Source: Sulfurimonas sp. (GTDB taxonomy: Bacteria; Campylobacterota; Campylobacteria; Campylobacterales; Sulfurimonadaceae). From it: a stretch of 64,000 bases of DNA. Each line of letters begins with the position of its first letter. The stretch's first letter is position 1. The position numbers and the translations under genes were made by a program. The DNA lies in contig NZ_JBFHGL010000012.1 in NCBI RefSeq assembly GCF_041583195.1, positions 34,811-98,810 of the forward strand. Direction: 5' to 3'. Shown piece by piece: positions 54,535 to 64,000 of this stretch. The notes below the pieces were generated by a model, which was given only the letters and a program-made list of their open reading frames with translations, was not told the origin of the DNA and did not search any database.

Positions 54535-55833
54535 TTATGCCTCTTTTATCTTTGTATCTAAAATTTGACGAAGTACTTTATCTTCGATCATTGACATTTG
54601 AATCGCAGGAATATATCCAGCTTCTCTATACTGTTCATAAGCTTTTTGTGGATCTTGACCCATTTGCATTGCTTCGTAGTAAATTGTTTGCATAACTTCT
54701 TGCTCTTCAACTTTTACGTTTTCAGATACTGCTAAAGAGTCAATTATAAAAGTAGCTTTTACGCTTTTTTCTGCTTCTTCACGGAAAGTTTCACGAAGCT
54801 CTTTTAATTTATCTTGATTCTCACGAAGCTCTTTAATCTCATCTTCACTCATGCTTTGAGCTTTTTTGTTAAGAGCCATGTCTATCTCTTGATCAACAAC
54901 AAACTCAGGAAGGTCAAATGAGATTTCACTTACTAATGTTTCTAAAAGTGCAGGCTTTAATTCTTCATTGTAAAGTTTAGCTAACTCTTCATTTTCCATT
55001 TGCTCTTTTAATTGTGATTTTAACTCATCAGCAGTAGCATCCTCTTTTCCAAGAAGTTTTTTAGCAAGTTCGTCATCAATCTCAACTTCACCTTTTACTT
55101 TAATACCGTTTACTTTCACTTTAAACATAGCATCTTTACCAGCTAAATCTTTAGCTTGATACTCGTCTGGAAATTTTACGTTGATTTCAACTTCTTCGTC
55201 TCTTTTTACACCGATTAGTTGATCTTCAAAACCAGGGATAAACTGACCTGAACCTAATAGTAGTTCAAAGTTTTCAGCTTTACCGCCATCAAACGCAACA
55301 CCGTCAACAAAACCTTCAAAGTCAATAACAGCAGTATCACCCTCTTTCATTTTACGATTTCTTTTAATATTTTCAAGTGGAGCTTGGCTCTCAGCAATCT
55401 CTTTTAAACGAGCATCTACATCTTTATCTTTTACTTCTGGCTTTTTAAAGTCTTTTACTAAAGCATTATAATCACCTAAATCGATTTCAGGACGGATAGC
55501 AATTTTAACGATTACTTCAATTTTATCATCGCTTTTATCAAACTTTGTGATAGTTGGTTCACCAATTAAAGAACTGTTTTCAATTCCCATCTCGTCTAAA
55601 CCTGCACTTAATACATTTCTCAATGCTTCAGATTCTGCTTCTTGAACAAGTTTTTCCCCATATTGTTGCTTGATTACTGCTACAGGAACTTTACCTTTTC
55701 TAAAACCTTGAACGTTTGCGCCTTTTGCAAACTCTTTAGCAATCTTTTCTAGGTTAGCATCTATTATTTCTTTAAGTATAGTTGCTTCAATCTCAGCATT
55801 AGCACCATCAATTTTATTTGATTTGATTTCCAT
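54535..55833 (-). CDS. tig: Trigger factor (ribosome-associated chaperone, PPIase)
   Basis: A 432-residue protein. The N-terminal ribosome-binding domain has the signature GFRKGKVPV (about residue 44), the central FKBP-type domain (about 150-235) has [17 protein letters not shown] and the C-terminal chaperone arms are helical. I prefer ATG at 55833 because AAAGGA lies just before it; an upstream TTG at 55836 adds one residue. It is first in the tig-clpP-(GGDEF)-def run, an order shared with Helicobacter and Campylobacter. Confidence 0.97.
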   Translation of the reverse strand: MEIKSNKIDGANAEIEATILKEIIDANLEKIAKEFAKGANVQGFRKGKVPVAVIKQQYGEKLVQEAESEALRNVLSAGLDEMGIENSSLIGEPTITKFDKSDDKIEVIVKIAIRPEIDLGDYNALVKDFKKPEVKDKDVDARLKEIAESQAPLENIKRNRKMKEGDTAVIDFEGFVDGVAFDGGKAENFELLLGSGQFIPGFEDQLIGVKRDEEVEINVKFPDEYQAKDLAGKDAMFKVKVNGIKVKGEVEIDDELAKKLLGKEDATADELKSQLKEQMENEELAKLYNEELKPALLETLVSEISFDLPEFVVDQEIDMALNKKAQSMSEDEIKELRENQDKLKELRETFREEAEKSVKATFIIDSLAVSENVKVEEQEVMQTIYYEAMQMGQDPQKAYEQYREAGYIPAIQMSMIEDKVLRQILDTKIKEA

Positions 55834-55907
55834 CAATTTCCTTTTAGTATATGTCTTACATAGTCAAATTTTAACTATTATTTTGAGCAATAATATCTAA
55901 AAATAAG

Positions 55908-56363
55908 TTAATTCTTGCATAAATTAGTTTTAAAATTAAGTATTAAAAGCCAGATAACAGCTAAATCTATCATAACATCGGCAAAATTAAACACTGCAAA
56001 ATCAAAGCCGCAATGCCAATAAACCATATCGACAACACCGCCGTGAACAAAACGATCATATATATTGGAAAATGCCCCGCCCAAAAGAAGTCCTACAGGT
56101 ATAGCATAACAAATTTTTTTCAAATACAAAACATAAACTAACACCCCAGTAACCATAACAAGCTGTATATACTTTAGCCACTCGTCTAAAAATGCAAACA
56201 TAGAAAATGCCACGCCCCTGTTGTAGACAAGGATTAAATCGATGCACTCTGTGTAGTACCTAAAACCATCGACAAAAAGCATTTTTATATTCTGATCTAT
56301 TATAAAGATTCCAATAAGGGTTAAAAAAAGAATCCCTCCTAGTTTTACATGTACCTTATCCAT
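55908..56363 (-). CDS. lspA: Lipoprotein signal peptidase (signal peptidase II)
   Basis: A 151-residue membrane protein with four helices. The catalytic aspartates are D112 in [10 protein letters not shown] and D129 in [12 protein letters not shown], with the conserved NRGVAFS and [10 protein letters not shown] segments. It cleaves prolipoproteins such as those at 12493, 31313 and 51360. It begins inside the end of glmM (8-base overlap), as in related genomes. Confidence 0.97.
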   Translation of the reverse strand: MDKVHVKLGGILFLTLIGIFIIDQNIKMLFVDGFRYYTECIDLILVYNRGVAFSMFAFLDEWLKYIQLVMVTGVLVYVLYLKKICYAIPVGLLLGGAFSNIYDRFVHGGVVDMVYWHCGFDFAVFNFADVMIDLAVIWLLILNFKTNLCKN

Positions 56364-57696
56364 TTAGCGCTTTTTTGAAAAACTCTATAAGTTTATCCAT
56401 CTCTTTGTCAAGTTCTTTAGAGTTTTGACCCTCTAACAAAATACGCAATTTATTTTCAGTTCCAGAGTATCTCACTAGATGACGTATATGTTTATCGTCT
56501 AACTCTTTTAGGAGAGGTGTTAATCCATCTATATCTTCTAAAGGCTTTTTCTTAGCAATTTTTATATTTTCAAGTTTTTGAGGATAAAGTTCAAACGGAC
56601 GCAGAGCTTTTGAAGCTTTTTCTTTTTTATCTAGTATAAGTGCAAGTGTTTGAAGAGCAGATACTAAACCATCACCTGTTTTAGCATAATCATGCATAAT
56701 TACATGTCCGCTTTGCTCACCTCCAAAGTTTATGCCATCACGCTTCATAATCTCTAAAACGTTTTTATCCCCGACAGCAGATCTGTGCAGTTCAAGTCCT
56801 AAACCTTGCAGATAGTCCTCAAGACCTTGATTACTCATAACCGTAGCAACAACTCCGCCACCTTTTAAAAGACCTCTTTCATTTATATATGCTCCAAGTG
56901 CACCTATAAGCTGATCACCATCTACTACCTCACCTTTTTCATCTACCACTACAAGTCTATCAGCATCACCATCAAGTGCTATTCCAAGGTCTGCACGAAA
57001 CATTAACACATGTTCACATAGATCTTTTGTATGTAGTGCCCCACAGTCTTCATTTATGTTATATCCATTTGGATTATTATGTAAAACAACTACATCGGCA
57101 CCTAACTCTTCTAAAACAGTAGGTCCAACTTTATATGCAGCTCCATTTGCCGTATCAAGGACTATACGCATACCGCTCAGTGACAACTCTCTTGGAAAAG
57201 AATTTTTAAGGGCAATGATATAACGACCGATCACATCATCTATCCTCTTAGCCTTACCAATATTTTTTGCTCTGGCTTGTGCTTGTATAATAATATCTTC
57301 ATCACGGTATATTCTCTCTATCTCTGCTTCAACCTCGCTTGAAAGTTTATCTCCATGACCGTCAAAAAATTTAATACCGTTATCTTCAAAAGAGTTGTGT
57401 GAAGCACTAATCATTATTCCTGCATCACAGCGCATACTCTCAGTAATATATGCAATTGCAGGAGTTGGCATTGGACCTATTTGGATCACATCATATCCAA
57501 TTGCAGTCAAACCGCTCACAATTGCATTTTCGATCATATAACCGCTTCGTCTTGTATCTTTTCCGACTAATATCTTGTTTGTTATTGAATGTTTTTTAAA
57601 ATATATTCCGGCAGCCATTGCTACACGCATTGCTAAAGAAGCATTTAAAAATGTTCCGGCTTCGCCTCTTACACCGTCAGTTCCAAATAGTTTCAT
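56356..57696 (-). CDS. glmM: Phosphoglucosamine mutase
   Basis: A 446-residue alpha-phosphohexomutase converting glucosamine-6-phosphate to glucosamine-1-phosphate for UDP-GlcNAc. Motifs: [13 protein letters not shown] at the N-terminus, the phosphoserine loop [16 protein letters not shown] (about residue 97), the metal loop DGDADR and the C-terminal phosphate site [10 protein letters not shown]. Divergent from rpsT across 170 bases. Confidence 0.98.
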   Translation of the reverse strand: MKLFGTDGVRGEAGTFLNASLAMRVAMAAGIYFKKHSITNKILVGKDTRRSGYMIENAIVSGLTAIGYDVIQIGPMPTPAIAYITESMRCDAGIMISASHNSFEDNGIKFFDGHGDKLSSEVEAEIERIYRDEDIIIQAQARAKNIGKAKRIDDVIGRYIIALKNSFPRELSLSGMRIVLDTANGAAYKVGPTVLEELGADVVVLHNNPNGYNINEDCGALHTKDLCEHVLMFRADLGIALDGDADRLVVVDEKGEVVDGDQLIGALGAYINERGLLKGGGVVATVMSNQGLEDYLQGLGLELHRSAVGDKNVLEIMKRDGINFGGEQSGHVIMHDYAKTGDGLVSALQTLALILDKKEKASKALRPFELYPQKLENIKIAKKKPLEDIDGLTPLLKELDDKHIRHLVRYSGTENKLRILLEGQNSKELDKEMDKLIEFFKKALNG

Positions 57697-57804
57697 AATA
57701 AATTATCCATTTTTAAAGTTGACGTATTTTAGCACAAATAAACGTAAATTTAGAATATTTTAGAATAAGACTTTGGTTTAACTTAAATTTAATTATATTT
57801 AAGC

Positions 57805-57810
57805 TAAAAT
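57805..57810 (+). promoter_or_regulatory. Probable -10 box for rpsT-prfA
   Basis: TAAAAT lies 57 bases before the rpsT start, in a 170-base AT-rich divergent region; AAGGA precedes the ATG. Confidence 0.4.
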
Positions 57811-57866
57811 TGCGCACTAAAATTATCTGGGCAATATAAACTAACCCAAAAACAAGGACTCATTAA

Positions 57867-58127
57867 ATGGCAAATCATAAGTCATCAATTAAGAGAATTC
57901 GTCAAACGATCGTTAAAGCAGAACGTAACCGTTTCTATAGAACTCGTCTTAAAAACATAGTTAAAGCTGTTAACAGTGCTGTTGAAGCTGGAAATAAAGA
58001 GGAAGCTACAGAAGCTTTCAAAGTAGCAAACAAACAAATTCATAGATTTGTAAGCAAAGGTGTTCTTAAAAAAGAAACTGCTGCTAGAAAAGTTAGTCGT
58101 CTTAACAAAGCCGTTAACGCTATATAA
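57867..58127 (+). CDS. rpsT: 30S ribosomal protein S20
   Basis: An 86-residue basic helical protein beginning [20 protein letters not shown], as in S20, with [11 protein letters not shown] and a [17 protein letters not shown] ending. It binds 16S rRNA early in assembly. It is followed 13 bases later by prfA, a pairing common in Campylobacterota. Confidence 0.98.
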   Translation: MANHKSSIKRIRQTIVKAERNRFYRTRLKNIVKAVNSAVEAGNKEEATEAFKVANKQIHRFVSKGVLKKETAARKVSRLNKAVNAI

Positions 58128-58140
58128 TTAGGTAACAAAT

Positions 58141-59208
58141 ATGTTATCAGATAAACTCACGCCGTTTATCAACCGCTATAACGAACTTAGCGAATTGCTA
58201 AGTTCACCTGACATAACATCTGACATCAAAAAGATGACAGAACTCTCAAAAGAACAATCTTCACTTTTACCGATAGTTGAAAAAGCAAAAGAATATAAAT
58301 CAATATTAGAAGAAATTGCTGAAGCTAAAGAGATGTTAGGCGATGCAGAAATGGCTGAGATGGCAAAGGAAGAGCTTAAAGAGCTAGAGCCTAAACTACC
58401 AGAGATTGAGGAAGAGATAAAACTTCTTATGCTTCCTAAAGACCCAAATGATGATAGAAATATTATTGTTGAACTTCGTGCGGGTACTGGTGGTGATGAA
58501 GCTGCTTTATTTGTTGGCGATCTATTTGAAGCTTATACACGTTATGCAGATGTTAGAGGCTGGAAAATAGAGTTGATCTCTACTTCACCTTCAGAAGCTG
58601 GTGGCTTTAAAGAGGTAACTGCACTTATTAAAGGTGAACAAGTATACTCTAGACTTAAATATGAAGGTGGTACACACCGTGTTCAACGTGTACCTGCTAC
58701 TGAGAGCCAAGGTCGTGTACATACTTCAGCTATTACAGTTGCAGTCATGCCGGAAGTTGATGATGTTGAAGTTCAGATCAATGAAAACGATCTAAAAATC
58801 GACGTTATGCGTTCATCTGGTTGTGGTGGTCAGTCTGTAAATACAACAGACTCTGCTGTTCGTATTACGCACTTACCAACGGGTATAGTAGTTACAAACC
58901 AGGATCAGAAATCTCAACACAAAAATAAAGAAAAGGCTATGAAAGTACTTAAGTCCCGTCTTTATGAGATCGAGATGCAGGCACAACAATCTGAAAATGC
59001 AGCTGAGCGTGCAGCTCAAGTTGGTACTGGAGATAGAAGCGGACGTATCCGTACTTACAACTATCCTCAAAACCGTATAAGTGATCATAGAATCACACTG
59101 ACTCTTTATAGATTAAATGAGATTATGAGTGGCGGTCTTTTTGATGAGATAATCGATCCATTAATAGCAGATACTCAAGCTAAAATTGTTGAAGCAGCTG
59201 GACTCTAA
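58141..59208 (+). CDS. prfA: Peptide chain release factor 1
   Basis: The protein has 355 residues. The GGQ loop reads [18 protein letters not shown] (GGQ at about 229-231), the codon-recognition PAT-type motif is in [15 protein letters not shown], and the helical N-terminal domain and C-terminal [10 protein letters not shown] segment are standard. PAT marks RF1 (UAA and UAG) rather than RF2. It converges on dapF with a 4-base overlap. Confidence 0.98.
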   Translation: MLSDKLTPFINRYNELSELLSSPDITSDIKKMTELSKEQSSLLPIVEKAKEYKSILEEIAEAKEMLGDAEMAEMAKEELKELEPKLPEIEEEIKLLMLPKDPNDDRNIIVELRAGTGGDEAALFVGDLFEAYTRYADVRGWKIELISTSPSEAGGFKEVTALIKGEQVYSRLKYEGGTHRVQRVPATESQGRVHTSAITVAVMPEVDDVEVQINENDLKIDVMRSSGCGGQSVNTTDSAVRITHLPTGIVVTNQDQKSQHKNKEKAMKVLKSRLYEIEMQAQQSENAAERAAQVGTGDRSGRIRTYNYPQNRISDHRITLTLYRLNEIMSGGLFDEIIDPLIADTQAKIVEAAGL

Positions 59209-59963
59209 TCTGTCCAGTCTGTATTAAAAGTATTTTTCACTTCACCTTTAAAAGTAATAGTTTTTCCATTGTATCCAAGATACAAAGTCTCTCCGCTAGT
59301 TGGATAAACCTCTATATTATCACCAACTTTTCCCTCTTTGAAAGCTCTGTAAAAACAAGCTGCCATTCCTGTACCACAAGCTAATGTTTCATCTTCAACA
59401 CCACGCTCATAAGTGCGCACTCTCAAGTTTCCACCAATAACTTGAGTTATGTTTACATTCGCATTATATCTATGGCGAAGTTCTCTAGCTTCAGCTATGT
59501 CAAATTCTTCGATATTATCTGTAAAACTGACTATATGTGGAACCCCTGTGTTTATAAGCCAATACGATTTAGAGTTAAACTTAATATTTGAGTCAATTAT
59601 TTCTGGCGGAGTTAACTCACTTAAAACTACACCTCTCTTTCCATTTTCACTCTCTACTGTTGCTTTAATAATACCGGCACCAGTTAAAAAAGTCATGTTC
59701 TTATCAGCTAAACCATGTTTATACGCATAGTGTGCAGTAGCACGAGAAGCATTTCCACACATATCTGCATGACTTCCATCAGAATTATAAAACTGCCATT
59801 CAAAATCATAATCATCATTTGGAATAAGTACCACTAATCCATCTGCACCGATTCCCTCTTGTCTATGACACAGTTTTTTTGCCAGTTCAGTTCTGTCTTC
59901 TTTTATATCTGAGTGAAAGATTACGAAATCATTTCCACTGGCAGTATATTTTGAGCATTTCAT
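59205..59963 (-). CDS. dapF: Diaminopimelate epimerase
   Basis: A 252-residue PLP-independent epimerase converting LL- to meso-diaminopimelate for lysine and peptidoglycan. The two catalytic cysteines are in [10 protein letters not shown] (first half) and [11 protein letters not shown] (second half); the N-terminal ASGNDFVIF and the GADGLVVL strand are typical. The first motif has Ala-Ser where E. coli has Gly-Ala, a substitution I recall as ordinary in this lineage. Its ATG overlaps the coaE stop (ATGA). Confidence 0.96.
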   Translation of the reverse strand: MKCSKYTASGNDFVIFHSDIKEDRTELAKKLCHRQEGIGADGLVVLIPNDDYDFEWQFYNSDGSHADMCGNASRATAHYAYKHGLADKNMTFLTGAGIIKATVESENGKRGVVLSELTPPEIIDSNIKFNSKSYWLINTGVPHIVSFTDNIEEFDIAEARELRHRYNANVNITQVIGGNLRVRTYERGVEDETLACGTGMAACFYRAFKEGKVGDNIEVYPTSGETLYLGYNGKTITFKGEVKNTFNTDWTD

Positions 59964-60553
59964 AGGTATTTCTCCTTAATTTTCTGAACAAAAGCCTCAA
60001 CCTCTTCTTGAAGATGTTTTAGATCTTTAGAATTATCTATTACCCATGTAGCTTTTGCCTTTTTTTCGTCTATAGGCATTTGAGATGCAATTCTTTTTTG
60101 ACTCTCATCAAGTGAGTATCCGTTACGTTTCATAAAGCGCTCTAGCTGAATATCAGCAGGTGTGTAAACAACAACCGAATCCTCTATATCATAAGAGTTG
60201 TTCTCAAAAAAAAGCGGGATATCAATCAAATAAGGAAAATTAAACTTGTCTTGTTTCTCACTCTGCTTAGCAATCTCTTGACGTATTTTAGGATGTAGAT
60301 AATCTTCCAGTTTTTTCTTTGCCTCAGCATTAGAAAATACTAGTGTTCCAAGTTTCGCGCGATCTACTTTTTTAGAGTTAATATACTCTTCTCCAAATGT
60401 ATCTGCTACCCACTCTTTTGAATCATCTAATATTTGATGAGAGATTGTATCAGCATCTATTACACGCATCCCATTTAAAGCTAAAAGGGATGCGACCGTA
60501 CTTTTACCTGTAGCAATCCCTCCTGTTAATGCAATAGCGTACTTAAATGGCAT
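59960..60553 (-). CDS. coaE: Dephospho-CoA kinase
   Basis: A 197-residue P-loop kinase: LTGGIATGKSTVAS at the N-terminus, DADTISHQIL, the HPKIR motif in YLHPKIRQEI and LIDIPLFFENN. It catalyses the last step of coenzyme A synthesis. The order speE-like - coaE - dapF in overlapping frames suggests one transcript; coaE beside speE is also known from H. pylori. Confidence 0.96.
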   Translation of the reverse strand: MPFKYAIALTGGIATGKSTVASLLALNGMRVIDADTISHQILDDSKEWVADTFGEEYINSKKVDRAKLGTLVFSNAEAKKKLEDYLHPKIRQEIAKQSEKQDKFNFPYLIDIPLFFENNSYDIEDSVVVYTPADIQLERFMKRNGYSLDESQKRIASQMPIDEKKAKATWVIDNSKDLKHLQEEVEAFVQKIKEKYL

Positions 60554-61098
60554 TAGTTTTTGATAATACCTAAGTAAGTTTTACGAACATTATTTCCCAT
60601 TGCAAAAGCTGCCGGATGAATATCGCAGTTATAATACTCTAAACCATCCAACATGTCTGTACGTTGTAAGATTAGATCAGCGGTAGGATGATAAGTGTGT
60701 GAACATAAAAGTGCAGTCTCACCATTACCTAAATTATACGGCATAATGATTTTAAAATAATTTCCCAGTGTTTGCATAATAGACTTATTTTCTTCTATTT
60801 TGTCAAGATTTGGATGCTTAATTACTAAAATACCATCTTCACTAAGAACACGGTTTATTTGAGATATAAACAGTGAATCACCTTCCATTTCAGAGATAAT
60901 TACATCATACTTAGAGTCCTCAAGTTTGCTAACATTATCAAGTGAACACTCGATCTTATCTAGTGTAATATTTGTATGTTTTTCTACTTCTTTTTCAAGA
61001 CCCGCTGCATCATTACTGATAATTAAAATTCGTTTTGGTTCTTTATGGGTACATAGCGGTACATGCACCATCATCTCATTGTAAATAAATTCTTTCAT
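60553..61098 (-). CDS. Shortened, degenerate spermidine synthase-like protein
   Basis: The protein has 181 residues. The start EFIYNEMMVHVPLCTHKEPKRILII aligns by eye with the N-terminal edge of the SpeE catalytic domain, and the end QRTDMLDGLEYYNCDIHPAAFAMG with its C-terminus. It is about 80-100 residues shorter than ordinary SpeE. The SAM/dcSAM loop GGGDGG is replaced by ISNDAAG and the catalytic acidic D-D/GPxGP region reads IISEMEGDS. Position next to coaE supports descent from speE. Polyamine synthase activity is doubtful, and a re-purposed or non-catalytic role is possible. It is coupled to coaE by a one-base overlap. Confidence 0.72.
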   Translation of the reverse strand: MKEFIYNEMMVHVPLCTHKEPKRILIISNDAAGLEKEVEKHTNITLDKIECSLDNVSKLEDSKYDVIISEMEGDSLFISQINRVLSEDGILVIKHPNLDKIEENKSIMQTLGNYFKIIMPYNLGNGETALLCSHTYHPTADLILQRTDMLDGLEYYNCDIHPAAFAMGNNVRKTYLGIIKN

Positions 61099-61203
61099 TC
61101 TATAATTTCCTTTTCAATTACCGCGATTTTAACCACTTTTGGATTAATATTTCTTAATAATTTGATATAATTGCATTATATTTAAAAATCGTAAAGGTAT
61201 ATC

Positions 61204-61404
61204 ATGGATTACAACAAAGTCAGAAAATTTTGTAGAGTTTTTCGCATTACTATAGGACTTTTACTTGTTGGAACAGGTATTATTCAATTAGGTGCATTTG
61301 ATGGTGCTGGTTGGTTCTTTTTAGGGTTTATACCTTTAATTGCTGGTTTAACAAATTTTTGTCCGCTTTGTATTTTTTCTAAAAAATGTGATACACCTAA
61401 ATAA
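61204..61404 (+). CDS. DUF2892-type small membrane protein
   Basis: A 66-residue protein with two membrane helices: [19 protein letters not shown] and [18 protein letters not shown]. The final [12 protein letters not shown] resembles DUF2892 (YgaP membrane domain), including the NFCPLY-like motif. In YgaP it follows a rhodanese domain; here it stands alone. Function unknown. AAAGG precedes the ATG. purM begins 11 bases after its stop. Confidence 0.82.
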   Translation: MDYNKVRKFCRVFRITIGLLLVGTGIIQLGAFDGAGWFFLGFIPLIAGLTNFCPLCIFSKKCDTPK

Positions 61405-61415
61405 GTGGAGAGAGT

Positions 61416-62414
61416 ATGAGTCAAATTTCTTATAAAGATGCTGGTGTAGATATAGATGCTGGAAACAGTTTTGTTGAAAATATTAAACCTCTTGTAAAGT
61501 CAACAAAAATCCCAGGTGTAATGGGTGGAATCGGTTCATTTGCAGGTGCATTTGAAGTACCTACTGGTTTTAAAGAGCCTGTTATGCTTGCAGCAACTGA
61601 CGGTGTAGGTACAAAGTTAAAACTAGCTATTGATAGTGGCATTCATAATACAGTAGGTATAGATTTAGTTGCAATGTGTGTAAACGATCTGATCTGTAAC
61701 TTTGGAACACCTAGCTTTTTTCTTGATTATTATGCTACAGGTAAACTTGATGTAAATATTGCAACAAATGTTGTAGCCGGAATTGCCGAAGGATGTAAAC
61801 AAAGTGAATGTGCACTAATCGGTGGAGAAACTGCCGAGATGCCTGGTATGTATTCTGAGGATGATTACGATTTAGCAGGTTTTGCTGTTGGTGTAGCTGA
61901 AAAGTCTGAAATGGATAGAGTTTCTTTAGTTAAAGCTGGTCATAAACTAATAGCACTTCCAAGTTCTGGTCTACACTCAAATGGTTTCTCTCTAGCTAGA
62001 AAAGTACTGTTTGAAAAAATGAATTTAGATTTCAATGAAGACTTTAACGGAAAGCCTTTAATTGAAACTCTTTTAACTCCGACAAATATCTATGTTAAAA
62101 CGTTCAAAGCACTTAAAAACGAGATAGTAGCTATGGCACATATTACAGGTGGTGGTATAGTTGAAAATCTTCCTCGTGTACTTCCTGAAAACTTACGTGC
62201 TGAAGTTAAAAAAGATGCTGTTAAAACTCTTCCTATATTTGATCTAATAGGTGAGCACGTTGCTGAAGATGAGATGTACAGAGCGTTTAATATGGGTGTA
62301 GGTATGATACTTGTAGTAGATGAAAAAGATGTAGATATAGTGTTATCAAAAGCTGAAGGTTCTTACCTTATAGGTGAAATACTAGAAGGTAAAAGAGAAG
62401 CTGTAATGGTTTAA
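61416..62414 (+). CDS. purM: Phosphoribosylformylglycinamidine cyclo-ligase (AIR synthetase)
   Basis: A 332-residue ATP-dependent enzyme of purine synthesis. Motifs: [12 protein letters not shown] at the N-terminus, [49 protein letters not shown] and [13 protein letters not shown]. The length is normal. It is downstream of the DUF2892 gene with an 11-base gap and ends in a hairpin shared with the convergent FadL-like gene. Confidence 0.98.
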   Translation: MSQISYKDAGVDIDAGNSFVENIKPLVKSTKIPGVMGGIGSFAGAFEVPTGFKEPVMLAATDGVGTKLKLAIDSGIHNTVGIDLVAMCVNDLICNFGTPSFFLDYYATGKLDVNIATNVVAGIAEGCKQSECALIGGETAEMPGMYSEDDYDLAGFAVGVAEKSEMDRVSLVKAGHKLIALPSSGLHSNGFSLARKVLFEKMNLDFNEDFNGKPLIETLLTPTNIYVKTFKALKNEIVAMAHITGGGIVENLPRVLPENLRAEVKKDAVKTLPIFDLIGEHVAEDEMYRAFNMGVGMILVVDEKDVDIVLSKAEGSYLIGEILEGKREAVMV

Positions 62415-62423
62415 AACCATTAC
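62403..62423. terminator. Hairpin between purM and the FadL-like gene
   Basis: GTAATGG (62403-62409) pairs with CCATTAC (62417-62423); the loop TTTAAAA can itself pair partly, making a near-perfect palindrome around the purM stop codon. An AT-rich tract follows on the plus strand. Confidence 0.4.
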
Positions 62424-62428
62424 TAAAT

Positions 62429-63685
62429 TTAAAAATTATATTTTAATCCAACAGATAAGCTAGATTGAGAATGTTTTGTTTCTAGTTGTGTTGGATTTGT
62501 CCCTCCAAATGCACTAAACTGTTTAATTGAATATGTATTAGTAACTTCAGGTGCATACACATAAGCAAAATCCAACGAAGCTTCTTTTGAAAACATATAA
62601 GCTCCCCCTATTGTAAAATGTGATTCAACAATTGCAGGAAAACCTAATAAATTAAACATATTTATAGCTGACGCAGTAGCATCTATTGTATTTGTATTTT
62701 GCTCATTTATAGGGCTACTACCATAATTGTATCCTACTCTTAATGCCCATATATCTTTTAAAAATTCATATCCTAAAGCAAAAACATTCTGATCTTCCCA
62801 TTTAAAATCTTCATAACCTTTTGCATCTGACCACTTTATTTGTTTAATATCAACTGCAATAGTATGATATTTATATTTATAGCTCACTCCAATACCTATC
62901 TCCGCTGGAGTTGAGATTTCATCACCTAACCTATTCCCACCAAATAATCCAAAAGATGCAAAATCAGTGCTTGCACCTGAGAGTTGTCCATCATATACCA
63001 TATCTATTTTTGACTTATATGAAAGCCCTATAGTCATGCTGTTTATCCTGTATGAAACACCTATATTATATCCAATAGCTAAATCTTGAGATACACCTTC
63101 ATCATGTCCTATTTCAGTTGTTGCTGGACCTACTAGACTTGTGTCTAAAACTCCATTATAACTAACATCCAATGAACCATATTGTACAAGTGGTGTGATC
63201 CCTATACTTAAGTTATCTATTTTATAAGCTAAAGGTACTCCAAACTGCATTATTTGAAGATTAGTAACCATATTAAAGTTATTAACACTATTTCTATAAT
63301 CTACACCCATTCCTGCAGTTCCCCACATACCTAGGCCTAAATAAAAATTATCATCTATCTTAGTAGAGAATGAAACAGATGGTATAACACTCTTATCAGC
63401 TAAACCATCCTTGTATGCACTCATAAATCCAACTTGCCCCATACTATTAGATACTTCAGGCATAAATAAAGTACCACCTAATGATATTTGATTATTATTT
63501 ACGTAAACTATGAGAGATGGATTAACTAATGCAGAATCAGCACCATGGCTAATTCCTATTCCTGTACCACCCATGGCACGGGACTTAGCACCTATTCCAA
63601 TTAATACAGATCCATTTGTAGCAAACAGTGATGTAGGGATAATTAAAGAAGAAACGAATAGTAGATAAATAAATATTTTGCACAT
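62429..63685 (-). CDS. FadL/OmpP1-type outer-membrane hydrophobic-solute porin
   Basis: A 418-residue outer-membrane barrel. A signal peptide (residues 1-22) is followed by the FadL N-terminal hatch sequence: SRAMGGTGIG, then HGADSALVNPSL, matching the NPA-type motif. The middle has strand-turn repeats such as YRINSMTIGLSYKSKIDM, and the C-terminus ends in SVGLKYNF with the terminal Phe required for barrel insertion. FadL proteins pass long-chain fatty acids, toluene or alkanes across the outer membrane. The substrate here is not deducible. It is transcribed from the 185-base region before the 5S rRNA. Confidence 0.92.
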   Translation of the reverse strand: MCKIFIYLLFVSSLIIPTSLFATNGSVLIGIGAKSRAMGGTGIGISHGADSALVNPSLIVYVNNNQISLGGTLFMPEVSNSMGQVGFMSAYKDGLADKSVIPSVSFSTKIDDNFYLGLGMWGTAGMGVDYRNSVNNFNMVTNLQIMQFGVPLAYKIDNLSIGITPLVQYGSLDVSYNGVLDTSLVGPATTEIGHDEGVSQDLAIGYNIGVSYRINSMTIGLSYKSKIDMVYDGQLSGASTDFASFGLFGGNRLGDEISTPAEIGIGVSYKYKYHTIAVDIKQIKWSDAKGYEDFKWEDQNVFALGYEFLKDIWALRVGYNYGSSPINEQNTNTIDATASAINMFNLLGFPAIVESHFTIGGAYMFSKEASLDFAYVYAPEVTNTYSIKQFSAFGGTNPTQLETKHSQSSLSVGLKYNF

Positions 63686-63870
63686 AATAATTGCATATCC
63701 TCTGTTTAGATGTTGCAGATTATATCACAAATAATTATAATTTTTTTTTATATATAAAAAAATTTTATGAAAATAAAAATATAAAATAAATTAGTTTATT
63801 GATATATTGTGTAAGTTAAAAGTAATTATAAAATTAAGTGATTGAATTATTGATAGAGTAAACTGATCAA

Positions 63871-63985
63871 CTAGGCGGCGACCTACATTCCCAATCCTGA
63901 AAGGACAAGTATTATCAGCGATGAGAGGCTTAGCTTCTGGGTTCGGAATGGGACCAGGCGTTTCCCTCTCTCTGTTGCCACCTAG
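63871..63985 (-). rRNA. rrf: 5S ribosomal RNA
   Basis: Read on the minus strand, the sequence begins CTAGGTGGCAACAGAGAG and contains the conserved CCATTCCGAACCCAGAAG loop and GAATGTAGGTCGCCGCCTAG end. Its 5' and 3' ends (CTAGGTGGC / GTCGCCGCCTAG) can form helix I. The 5S is normally last in the 16S-23S-5S operon, so the 23S gene should lie immediately to the right of the window. A weak hairpin at 63850-63870 follows it. Confidence 0.95.
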
Positions 63986-64000
63986 ACAATCAAGTGTAAA

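Noticed and set aside
63686..63870. Gene or RNA in the spacer between the FadL-like gene and 5S rRNA
   Set aside because: Very AT-rich, no open frame with a ribosome site and no tRNA-like folding; only a weak hairpin next to the 5S end.

Overview
The window looks like chromosome of a sulfur-oxidising Campylobacterota (epsilonproteobacterium), most likely Sulfurimonas or a close relative. The DNA is AT-rich. It carries a soxCDYZ sulfur-oxidation cluster, a NIF-type nifS-nifU pair, pyruvate:ferredoxin oxidoreductase, CcoG for cbb3 oxidase assembly, cobalamin-dependent MetH and many c-di-GMP signalling proteins. The order comM/yifB - def - clpP - tig also matches that known from Helicobacter and Campylobacter. 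The genus is an inference from gene content.

Layout. 1-5.1 kb: the end of an iron alcohol dehydrogenase faces a nifJ / dihydroorotate-dehydrogenase-like pair. 5.2-10.3 kb: an operon of a LamB-like porin, a sugar-type periplasmic binding protein and a membrane PAS-GGDEF-EAL-CZB protein, with no ABC permease or ATPase; I read it as a candidate ligand-to-c-di-GMP sensory system. 10.3-18.3 kb: a B12 radical SAM protein, the LapG protease, a lipoprotein, a periplasmic protein, a MacB/FtsX-like permease with its ATPase, a divergent cbb3-like haem-copper oxidase subunit I with an altered CuB site, a polytopic membrane protein and a YceI protein. 18.4-27.5 kb: LapD, a stand-alone CZB protein, a PAS protein, a CitE/HpcH-like lyase, nifU, nifS (with a candidate IscR-like operator) and a second GGDEF-EAL protein. 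27.6-31.3 kb: leuC, mobA, moaC, a DUF493 protein and a helical protein. 31.3-36.5 kb (minus strand): soxC-soxD-soxY-soxZ, a SoxW-like thioredoxin, a MOSC protein and, further downstream, a DUF302-type lipoprotein; four helically phased 6-bp repeats lie upstream of soxC. 36.8-40.9 kb: a probable toxin-antitoxin pair behind aroC, rnc, rnhA, a LapB-like TPR protein and an unknown gene. 41-45 kb: an unknown, a cyclic-nucleotide-binding-domain protein, yeiH and ccoG. 45-51 kb: metH, a HAD phosphatase, yjbQ and yifB/comM. 51-63.7 kb: a small cysteine-rich lipoprotein, a 2OG-Fe(II) oxygenase, def, a degenerate GGDEF protein, clpP, tig, lspA, glmM, rpsT, prfA, dapF, coaE, a shrunken SpeE-like protein, a DUF2892 protein, purM and a FadL-type porin. 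The window ends in a 5S rRNA on the minus strand, so a 16S-23S-5S operon should lie just beyond the right edge.

Themes. (1) c-di-GMP signalling: two apparently catalytic GGDEF-EAL proteins, a complete LapG/LapD adhesin-release pair (no LapA adhesin in view) and one degenerate GGDEF protein. (2) Sulfur and molybdenum metabolism: SoxC needs molybdopterin, and mobA, moaC and a MOSC protein lie nearby. (3) Iron-sulfur biogenesis feeds the many Fe-S proteins (NifJ, LeuC, CcoG, radical SAM). I saw no CRISPR array, insertion sequence, prophage or tRNA gene. No gene-free stretch exceeds 300 bases; the longest, about 263 bases each, are the nifS upstream region (24469-24731) and the soxC upstream region (36542-36804).
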